A stretch of 18,846 nt of DNA, taken from JAWLCG01 sp041687295. Its GTDB lineage: Bacteria; Planctomycetota; Phycisphaerae; SM23-33; FEN-1343. Below are positions 8,312 through 13,880 of the stretch, piece by piece. How positions within the stretch are numbered: position 1 is the stretch's first letter; each line of letters opens with the position of its first letter. Under the pieces are notes generated by a model that was not told the DNA's origin, searched no databases, and worked only from the letters and a program-made list of their open reading frames with translations. Made by a program: the position numbers and the translations under genes. The stretch is from contig JAWLCG010000053.1 of NCBI GenBank assembly GCA_041687295.1, forward strand, positions 1 to 18,846, in the 5' to 3' direction.

Positions 8312-8384
8312 CCGTCGCCGCCCGGTCCCATGGGGGACGGCGCCCGCCGCCGAGGCAGCGTCGGGTCGTGATGAACGGCCCGGA

Positions 8385-8420
8385 CGAGACCCCCACGGAT
8401 TGCATCCGTGGGCTTGGAGA
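8385..8420 (+). repeat. cccacgga/tccgtggg hairpin repeat
   Basis: Cgagacccccacggattg followed by atccgtgggcttggaga contains an 8-bp stem, cccacgga (8392-8399) with tccgtggg (8405-8412). The same outer sequence recurs at 1401-1457, where about 22 bases forming a ggttcgc/gcgaacc hairpin sit in the loop and the right arm is slightly changed. A fragment, cccacggattgc, occurs again near 9686. Confidence 0.8.
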
Positions 8421-8500
8421 AGACGCCGGCGCCACGGTGAGCCCAACGGGCATCTGCAGGACAGGCGCAGACATCTGGAACGGTCACAGAGCAAGACGAC

Positions 8501-8506
8501 AGGAGA
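8501..8506 (+). promoter_or_regulatory. ribosome binding site for the 8513 gene
   Basis: Aggaga lies 6 bases before ATG 8513 and supports that start. Confidence 0.75.
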
Positions 8507-8512
8507 GCGACA

Positions 8513-9637
8513 ATGGCTGAGCAGGAGATTCGGGTCGGGCTGGTCGGGGCGGTGGGTCGGGGCGGCAGCTTCCGGGCGGCCTTCGAGGGCAACGGGGCCC
8601 GCATCGAGGCCGTCTGCGACACGCAGGCCGACCGGCTCGACGAGTGCATGCATCGCATGGGCGCCCGGCAGAAGTACGTCGACTACGCCGAGATGCTCGA
8701 CCGGGCCGAGCTGGACGCCGTCGTCATCGGCACGCCGATGCCGCTGCACGTCGAGCAGTCGATCGCCGCCCTGCAGCGCGGCCTGCACGTGCTGTGCGAG
8801 GTGCCCGCCGGCGTCAACCTCGACGAGTGCCGCCAACTCGTCCAGGCCGTCCGCGCGTCCAAGGCCGTCTACATGATGGCCGAGAACTACATCTACACCC
8901 GCACGATGATGGCCGTGACGAACCTCGTCCGCCAGGGGCTCTTCGGCACGTGCTACTACGCCGAGGGCGAGTACCTCCACGAGCTCAAGGAGCTCAACGA
9001 GGTCACGAAATGGCGCCGCCACTGGCAGACGGGCATCGATGGCAACACCTACCCCACCCACAGTCTCGGGCCGATCCTGCAGTGGATGCCCGGCGACCGC
9101 GTGGTGCGGGTCTGCTGCGAGGGGTCGGGGCGGCACTACAAGGACCCGCGCGGCGAGTTCTACCACCAGGAGTCGTCGGTGATGCTGTGCAAGACCGCCC
9201 GCGGCGCCCTCATCAAGATCCGCCTGGACATGGTCTCCGATCGGCCTCACGCGATGAACAGCTACCAGCTCCAGGGCACCGACGGCGTCTTCGAGAGCAC
9301 CCGCGGCGGCCCCGGCGAGCGCGACAGGCTCTGGCTGCGGAGCCTGAGCCCGGCCGTCCGCTGGCTCGACCTGGACACGCTGCTGGCCACGCGTGAATTC
9401 GCCGAGCGGTTCCTGCCCGAGGGCTGGCGCAACCCGCCCGAGGCCGCCCGCCGGGCCGGCCATGGCGGCGGCGACTACTTCGAGGTGCTCGACTTCATCA
9501 ACGCCGTCCGCGGCCTGGCTCGCTGCCCGCTGGACGTCGACGCGGCCATGGACATGACACTGCCGGGGCTGATCTCCCAGCAGTCCATCGCCCAGGGCGG
9601 CGCCTGGATCGACGTGCCCGACTCGCGGGGGTGGTAG
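8513..9637 (+). CDS. Gfo/Idh/MocA-family protein, GH109-like, EKP changed to EVP
   Basis: Second member of the dinucleotide-binding Gfo/Idh/MocA superfamily, 374 aa. The Rossmann motif is the looser GAVGRGGS (12-19). At the position of the catalytic EKP lysine the sequence is CEVPAG (95-100), so the lysine is replaced by valine. The segment GNTYPTHSLGPILQW (178-191) resembles the YPTHGLGP motif of GH109 NAD-dependent glycosidases, which belong to this superfamily, so an NAD-assisted glycosidase-like reaction is possible rather than simple dehydrogenation. There is no signal peptide. ATG 8513 is preceded by aggaga at good spacing. The gene stands alone after repeat nest 3 and before the 701-base intergenic region. 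Superfamily is firm; reaction is open. Confidence 0.85.
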   Translation: MAEQEIRVGLVGAVGRGGSFRAAFEGNGARIEAVCDTQADRLDECMHRMGARQKYVDYAEMLDRAELDAVVIGTPMPLHVEQSIAALQRGLHVLCEVPAGVNLDECRQLVQAVRASKAVYMMAENYIYTRTMMAVTNLVRQGLFGTCYYAEGEYLHELKELNEVTKWRRHWQTGIDGNTYPTHSLGPILQWMPGDRVVRVCCEGSGRHYKDPRGEFYHQESSVMLCKTARGALIKIRLDMVSDRPHAMNSYQLQGTDGVFESTRGGPGERDRLWLRSLSPAVRWLDLDTLLATREFAERFLPEGWRNPPEAARRAGHGGGDYFEVLDFINAVRGLARCPLDVDAAMDMTLPGLISQQSIAQGGAWIDVPDSRGW

Positions 9638-9827
9638 GACCCGTCCTGCGGACCCAGTGGCAAGGGCGGCCCCCTCCGGCCCAAGCCCACGGATTGCCAT
9701 CCTGTGGTATCTACACAAGTCCAAAGGGCGGGTCCTGGCAAACTCGCACGCACCCGGACCGCGCCTGACCTCTGCGGCTTGGCGGTACGATGCCAGGTAT
9801 CCCCAACCTACTGGCTCAATCCTTCAT

Positions 9828-9891
9828 CCCCGAAGGGGCGTGGCTCGGAGCCCCGAAGGGGTGTGGCTCGGAGCCCCGGAGGGGCGCCAGT
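9828..9891 (+). repeat. 23-bp tandem repeat with ccccgaagggg core
   Basis: Two full 23-base units (9828-9850 and 9851-9873) differ at one base. Each is ccccgaagggg, a small palindrome, followed by a tgtggctcggag-type tail. A third partial, diverged unit starts at 9874 (ccccggaggggcg). The same core appears in the hairpin at 9938-9998. Confidence 0.85.
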
Positions 9892-9937
9892 GTTTGGCCG
9901 GGGGCGTGAGCCCCCGGAACAGGCGTCCCCCAATGCG

Positions 9938-9998
9938 CTGAGCCCCGAAGGGGCGGCAGTGCCGTAGCGTGGCGCACTGCCGCCCCTTCGGGGCTCAG
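9938..9998 (+). repeat. perfect 25-bp-stem hairpin
   Basis: Left arm 9938-9962 (starting ctgagccccgaagggg) pairs without mismatch with right arm 9974-9998 (ending ccccttcggggctcag), leaving an 11-base loop. The downstream sequence attctaac is not a T-run, so a rho-independent terminator is unlikely. The perfect arms suggest recent origin or selection for structure. It is built from the same ccccgaagggg core as the tandem repeat just upstream. Confidence 0.9.
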
Positions 9999-10081
9999 AT
10001 TCTAACATACGCTTAAACTGGGGCTTACGACCCCGACTATACCATTTGCCTACCGAGTCTGTGGGCAGCCCGGGCCCAGGC

Positions 10082-10170
10082 GAAGGTGGGGCTGCGCTAC
10101 CGCTGCGCCCCAGCCTACGAAGACGGCCCGCGCCGTAGGCTGGGGCGCAGCGAAGCGAAGCCCCACCTTC
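10082..10170 (+). repeat. large imperfect inverted repeat, gaaggtgggg family
   Basis: Arms of 38 and 37 bases (10082-10119 and 10134-10170), both of the form gaaggtggggct to gccccagcctacg, with about three differences including one indel and a 14-base loop. A single arm recurs at 18765-18801 and a diverged relative lies at 15818-15860, so this is a dispersed family rather than a site-specific signal. Confidence 0.88.
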
Positions 10171-10338
10171 CCGGGTGCCCCCCCCCAGCCCGCACGGCCG
10201 ACGGGCAAACGGTCTAAAGACTGGCGCCCCCATCGGCGGCCCGCCGGGCTTCGCTGCGCTCGACGGCCCCACGCGCCCTTGCCAACCCCGCCCCGAAACG
10301 CGAAGCTTGCAGCGGGGTTTACTGTAGAGAGGTGAGGC

Positions 10339-11313
10339 ATGCCCCGGATGGCCCCGCTGGCCCTGGCGCTGGTGATCGCGGCGATGGCGGCCCTGGCGGT
10401 CGTCTCGTCGATGCCGCCGCGCCCGGCCCGGCCCACCGCGACGGCGCCGGCGCCCCCGCCGGCCCAGGAGTTGCCCATGCAGTACACACTGACCGCCACC
10501 TACGGCCCGTTCTTCGACGGCGGCCTGGTCGCCCTGGCCACCGACGCGCAGGGCCGACTCTGGCTGGCCGGCGAGCAGGAGCTGCGCGTGCTGGACGCCG
10601 CGGGCCAACCCCTCGCCCGCCATCGCCTGGACCGGCCCGCCCGCAGCCTGGCCGTGGGGCCCGACGGGCGGGTCTACGTCGGCCAGGACGGACGCGTGCG
10701 GGTGCTGGGCCCCGCCGGCCAGCCCGTCGCCACACTCGGCGAGGGCGTGCTGACCGGGCCCGTCACGGCGGTCGCGGCAGGTCCCGACGCCCTGTGGCTG
10801 GCTGAGGGGTCGGGCTCGGCCCCGGCCGCCCTGCCACACCACCGCGTGCGCCGGCTGAGCCTGGCCGGGCAGCCCGGGGCCGACCTGCACGCCAGCACGC
10901 GCGACGGCAGCGTCCGCACGCCCAGCGGCTCGATGGACCTGGCCCTGACCGCCGGCGGGGTGCTCTGGCTGACCCACCCGGGCAAGCACCGGGTCGAGGC
11001 CTACGGACCCGAGGGCCGGCTGGTCCGCTCCTGGGGCCGATTCAGCCAGACCGACCCGGCCGGCTTTACGGGCTGCTGCAACCCCCAGCGCCTCTCCCCC
11101 GCCGGGCCGGGCCGATGGGCTGTCACGCAGAAGGCCCCCCCCATGGTCAAGCTCTTCGACGCCGAGGGCAATCTGTTGGCCGACATCGGTCCCGAGCCGT
11201 TCGCCCCGGCCTGCCCGATCCTGGACGTCGCCGCCGGTGCCGACGGGACCCTCTACGTCGCCGACACCGCCACCGGCAAGGTCCACCGCTTCGAGCCGGC
11301 CGGCGAACCCTGA
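10339..11313 (+). CDS. membrane-anchored NHL-type beta-propeller protein
   Basis: 324 aa. An N-terminal hydrophobic segment (about 5-23, APLALALVIAAMAALAVV) followed by a Pro/Ala-rich linker (26-45) suggests a signal anchor with the rest periplasmic. Residues 60-320 show repeated short units such as ALATDAQGRLWLA, SLAVGPDGRVYVG and VAAGADGTLYVAD, typical of NHL or SMP-30-like propeller blades. The segment GFTGCCNP (242-249) has adjacent Cys246-Cys247; the only other cysteine is Cys292. ATG 10339 is supported by gagagg (10327-10332). It lies 290 bases before the Fe-S operon and may serve as a periplasmic partner or sensor. I do not recognise a named gene, and function is unknown. Propeller assignment rests on blade pattern only. 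Confidence 0.75.
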   Translation: MPRMAPLALALVIAAMAALAVVSSMPPRPARPTATAPAPPPAQELPMQYTLTATYGPFFDGGLVALATDAQGRLWLAGEQELRVLDAAGQPLARHRLDRPARSLAVGPDGRVYVGQDGRVRVLGPAGQPVATLGEGVLTGPVTAVAAGPDALWLAEGSGSAPAALPHHRVRRLSLAGQPGADLHASTRDGSVRTPSGSMDLALTAGGVLWLTHPGKHRVEAYGPEGRLVRSWGRFSQTDPAGFTGCCNPQRLSPAGPGRWAVTQKAPPMVKLFDAEGNLLADIGPEPFAPACPILDVAAGADGTLYVADTATGKVHRFEPAGEP

Positions 11314-11367
11314 AACGCGTTTTTCCCGCCGGGCAAATCGGGTACACTATCCTGATGGCCCGCCTGG

Positions 11368-11455
11368 GCCGTATGGAGTGCGGCGGCCTTGACGCCGCTT
11401 TGGCTCGACGCCGGAACAGCCAAAGCGGCGACGCTGTCGCCGCACTCCATACGGC
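11368..11455 (+). repeat. imperfect inverted repeat, tatggagtgcggcg family
   Basis: Arms of about 38 bases (11368-11405 and 11418-11455) begin gccgtatggagtgcggcg and share the inner cgccgctttggct. They differ in a short central patch (six or so bases), with a 12-base loop. It resembles dispersed intergenic elements and contains no gene. Confidence 0.85.
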
Positions 11456-11504
11456 GCCCGCGCCCTGGGCCTCCATGGGTTGGCGCAACTGACGAGCTGG
11501 CGTT

Positions 11505-11534
11505 GAAAGACATGGCTACAGACGCCGTAGCCAC
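11505..11534 (-). repeat. reverse copy of the gtggctac/gtagccac hairpin
   Basis: Gaaagacatggctac and gccgtagccac match the reverse complement of the hairpin inside the 6706 and 6887 blocks with two differences, showing that this hairpin also moves or persists as a smaller unit. Confidence 0.75.
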
Positions 11535-11590
11535 GGCCCGCACGGTGGGCTGTGCCTGAGGGTGCCAGGGCCTCCGCGATCCGCTCGTAA

Positions 11591-11597
11591 AAAGGAT
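11591..11597 (+). promoter_or_regulatory. ribosome binding site for the TAT ferredoxin gene
   Basis: Aaaggat lies 6 bases before ATG 11604. It decides between that start and the upstream in-frame start at 11562, which would bury the twin-arginine signal 14 residues further in. Confidence 0.65.
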
Positions 11598-11603
11598 AGA
11601 CCG

Positions 11604-12230
11604 ATGGCCAGCGAGCAACCGACACGCCGGGAGTTTTTCAGGACGTGTGGCCGATGGGCCGGCTCGGCTGCCCTGCTGGGCGTGGCCGGGGGGCTGGTGC
11701 TCCGCGCCGACGCCGACCGCGTCTGGCAGATCGACCCGAACACCTGCGCCACCTGCCGCGACTTCCTCAACGCCGACGGCCTGGCCAAGTGCGCCACCGA
11801 CTGCGTGCTGCCCCTCTCGGCCGTGCGGGCGGTGAACGACTTCTCCCGCTGCGGCTACTGCTACATCTGCCCGGCCTACTTCGACATCAACAGCGAGCCG
11901 GACCCCTACGGCGTGCCGACGGCCACGCTGTGCCCCACCGACGCCATCATCCGCCGGCCGGTGGGCGAGCAGGACCCCTGGGACCCGGCCAACAACTACT
12001 ACGAGTACACCATCGACGAGGCCAAGTGCAACGGCTGCGGCAAGTGCGTCGAGGCCTGCCGGGCGCCCATGGGCAACGGCTCGCTGCGGCTGGAGGTGCG
12101 GCACGACCTGTGCACCGACTGCAACCGCTGCTCGATCGCCCAGGTGTGCCCCTACGACGCCTTCCGCCGCGAGGCCGTCACCGGCGAGAAGCCCGGCTAC
12201 GTCGGCCCGCCCGGTTCTCACCAAGGATAG
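11604..12230 (+). CDS. TAT-signal NapG-like ferredoxin with four [4Fe-4S] clusters
   Basis: 208-aa electron-transfer protein. The N-terminus TRREFFRTCGRW followed by a hydrophobic stretch (about 19-33) is a twin-arginine signal (Arg8-Arg9), pointing to export of the folded, cluster-loaded protein. Sixteen cysteines fit four [4Fe-4S] clusters: 48/51/63/67, 83/86/89/110, 142/145/148/152 and 170/173/176/182. The number and spacing resemble NapG/MauM-type ferredoxins, which work with NapH. The next gene is NapH-like and starts only 3 bases after this stop, supporting a NapGH-type pair. The signal could be cleaved or act as an anchor. Not NapG itself as far as can be seen, because no nitrate reductase genes are present in the window. 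Confidence 0.87.
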   Translation: MASEQPTRREFFRTCGRWAGSAALLGVAGGLVLRADADRVWQIDPNTCATCRDFLNADGLAKCATDCVLPLSAVRAVNDFSRCGYCYICPAYFDINSEPDPYGVPTATLCPTDAIIRRPVGEQDPWDPANNYYEYTIDEAKCNGCGKCVEACRAPMGNGSLRLEVRHDLCTDCNRCSIAQVCPYDAFRREAVTGEKPGYVGPPGSHQG

Positions 12231-12233
12231 GAC

Positions 12234-13880
12234 GTGCCCCGACTCGCCCCCCTGCTGTGCCTGGTGCTGCTGACGGTCGGCGTGCTGACCGCCGGGGCCG
12301 TTGCGCAGTCCTACTCTCAGCCCACGCCCGATGAGCAGTGGGTGGGCGGCAAGCCCACGCCGAGCTACCCCGAGCCCCGCGGCCAGGCCGAGCGGTACCT
12401 CGACATCGCCGTCTTCCTGGCCGTGTTGGCCGTCGGAGCCTGGGCCGTGCTCAAACGCCGCCGGCGGGGCTGGATCCTCGCCGTGCTCGTCGCGGCCCTG
12501 CTGTACCTGGGCTTCTGGCGGCAGGGGTGCGTCTGCCCGATCGGGGCCATCCAGAACGGCGCCCGCAGCCTGGTGGACCCGGCCTACACCATCTCCATCG
12601 TCGTCACGCTGATCCTGCTGCTGCCGCTGGCGGCGGCGCTGTTGGGCGGGCGGGTCTTCTGCGGCACGGCCTGCCCGCTGGGGGCCGTGCAGGACCTGAT
12701 GCTGGTTCGCCCCCTCCGCGTGCCCCGCTGGCTGGACAGGACCCTCCGCGTCGTGCCGTGGCTGTACCTGGGCACGGCCCTGTTCTTCGCGGTCGGCGGC
12801 CTGGCCGCGATCGGCCTGGCGGTCAAGCCGGACTTTCTGATCTGCCGCTACGACCCGTTCATCAACATCTTCCGCTCGGTCGACCTGCGGGCGGCGACGC
12901 GGGGCGACTGGGGGCAGGTGTTCAGCCTGGCCGGCGTGGGCTGGATCTGGGCGTTCACGGGCGGCATCGTGGTGCTGGGGCTGTTCGTGGGTCGGCCCTA
13001 CTGCCGCTGGCTGTGCCCCTACGGCGTGCTGCTGGGCAGCTGCGCGCGGGCGGCCCGCAAACCTGTCAGCGTCTCGCCGACCGACTGCATCGAGTGCGGC
13101 CTGTGCGACGAGGCGTGCCCCTTCGGCGCCATCGAGAACCACCGCGCCGTCGCCCAGCACTGTGTCGCCTGCGGGCGCTGCTACGAGGCCTGCCCGCTGG
13201 AACGCGAGCGTCGCGGCCAGAAGGCCCCCGCCGGCCGACAGGCCCCGCCCGCCCCGCCGCTGGAGGCGCCCCCGCCGCCGACGCGCGTGCCGGCGCCGCT
13301 GCCGGCCCTGGCCGCTGAGAGCGACCCGGTCGAGCTGGGCTACCTCGACGAACTGCTGGCCCGCCACGAGAGCGACCGCTCGGCCGCCCTGGTGCTGCTC
13401 CAGGCCGTCCAGGCCCGCCACCGCTACCTGCCCCGGCCCGCGCTGGAGGCCCTGAGCGAACGGCTGGGCCTGCCGCTGGCCGAGCTGCTGAGCCTGTGCA
13501 CCTTCTACAACGTCTTTCGCCTGCAGCCCGTCGGCGAGCACCTGGTCAGTGTCTGCCACGGCACCGCCTGCCACGTGGCCGGGGCCGGGCGGATCACCGA
13601 CGCCCTCCGCCGACACCTCGACCTGCCCGGCGACGCCGACACCGACGCCGCCCGCCGATTCACCGTCCAGCGCGTCGCCTGCCTGGGCTGCTGCAGCCTG
13701 GCGCCGGTGATGCAGATCGACGGGGTGACCTTCGGGCACCTCAGCCCCGACTCGGCCGTGGCGGCCCTGGAGCGGGCGGGCGCGGGCGGCCTGGCCGGCG
13801 GCGAGGGGCACTCTGAACTGGTCGGCCGAAAGGCCTGCGCCTGCGACGCCGACGCCCACCCCGCGGAGGCCCGGCCATGA
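12234..13880 (+). CDS. NapH-like membrane polyferredoxin fused to a NuoE-like [2Fe-2S] domain
   Basis: 548 aa. Residues 1-25 are a signal-like helix. Further membrane helices are about 55-73, 80-96, 118-138, 173-197 and 229-253. Membrane cysteine motifs are CVCPIG (99-104), CGTACPLG (143-150) and CRWLCPYG (257-264), as in NapH/NosR. Two [4Fe-4S] motifs follow: 285/288/291/295 and 310/313/316/320. After a Pro-rich linker (about 330-365) comes a NuoE/HydC domain with [2Fe-2S] ligands Cys441, Cys446, Cys483 and Cys487. The positive-inside rule (KRRRR at 74-78) places the Fe-S and NuoE parts in the cytoplasm. GTG 12234 has aagga 6 bases upstream. The stop overlaps the next gene by ATGA (13877), with no stop or frameshift at the fusion joint. 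Inferred role: joins cytoplasmic NADH chemistry to a membrane electron path. Confidence 0.9.
   Translation: MPRLAPLLCLVLLTVGVLTAGAVAQSYSQPTPDEQWVGGKPTPSYPEPRGQAERYLDIAVFLAVLAVGAWAVLKRRRRGWILAVLVAALLYLGFWRQGCVCPIGAIQNGARSLVDPAYTISIVVTLILLLPLAAALLGGRVFCGTACPLGAVQDLMLVRPLRVPRWLDRTLRVVPWLYLGTALFFAVGGLAAIGLAVKPDFLICRYDPFINIFRSVDLRAATRGDWGQVFSLAGVGWIWAFTGGIVVLGLFVGRPYCRWLCPYGVLLGSCARAARKPVSVSPTDCIECGLCDEACPFGAIENHRAVAQHCVACGRCYEACPLERERRGQKAPAGRQAPPAPPLEAPPPPTRVPAPLPALAAESDPVELGYLDELLARHESDRSAALVLLQAVQARHRYLPRPALEALSERLGLPLAELLSLCTFYNVFRLQPVGEHLVSVCHGTACHVAGAGRITDALRRHLDLPGDADTDAARRFTVQRVACLGCCSLAPVMQIDGVTFGHLSPDSAVAALERAGAGGLAGGEGHSELVGRKACACDADAHPAEARP

Larger units (their letters stand above)
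8183..8512 (+). repeat. intergenic repeat nest 3
   Basis: These 330 bases contain, in order, the 12-base palindrome gtcttcgaagac (8201-8212), an acagag-rich stretch related to the blocks at 6706 and 6887, the CCCCGGGC palindrome (8281-8311), a block shared with nest 1 (8385-8420), and a short unique leader ending in the aggaga ribosome binding site of the next gene. There is no credible gene. A promoter for the 8513 gene may lie in 8421-8500, but no convincing -35/-10 pair is visible. Confidence 0.7.
9638..10338 (+). other. 701-base non-coding region rich in secondary structure
   Basis: No believable protein or RNA gene is seen. From left to right: a fragment of the cccacggattg repeat (about 9684-9700); a unique stretch; a 23-bp tandem repeat (9828-9891); a perfect 25-bp-stem hairpin (9938-9998); an AT-richer stretch (about 9999-10050) with ggggcttacgacccc; a large inverted repeat (10082-10170); a C-run; and a unique leader of about 150 bases before the NHL gene. 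It separates the sugar and redox loci. A promoter for the redox locus could lie in 10171-10330, but I cannot assign one. Confidence 0.7.
11314..11603 (+). other. intergenic region between NHL gene and Fe-S operon
   Basis: 290 bases. There is a short palindrome aaacgcgttt followed by Ts (11313-11324), too weak to call a terminator; a ggtacactat string (11341-11350) that could be a -10-like element without a clear -35; a large inverted repeat (11368-11455); and a reverse-oriented copy of the gtggctac hairpin (11505-11534). The end carries the ribosome binding site of the next gene. The frame running from 11562 is not used. Confidence 0.55.

Noticed and set aside
7031..9724. Long minus-strand open frame of about 900 codons opposite the URO-D and Gfo/Idh/MocA genes
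   Set aside because: It runs antisense through two well-supported genes and a repeat nest, has low-complexity composition and no recognisable domain. Such frames are expected in very GC-rich DNA.
9657..9941. Short plus-strand frame of 94 codons in the large intergenic region
   Set aside because: It is built from tandem repeat and hairpin sequence, has no good ribosome binding site and shows no domain.
9828..9998. Possible CRISPR array
   Set aside because: Units are directly adjacent without unique spacers of constant length, and no cas genes are present.
11335..11352. Promoter with -10-like tacactat before the Fe-S operon
   Set aside because: No matching -35 at proper distance was found, and the sequence lies at a repeat edge; not strong enough to list as a feature.
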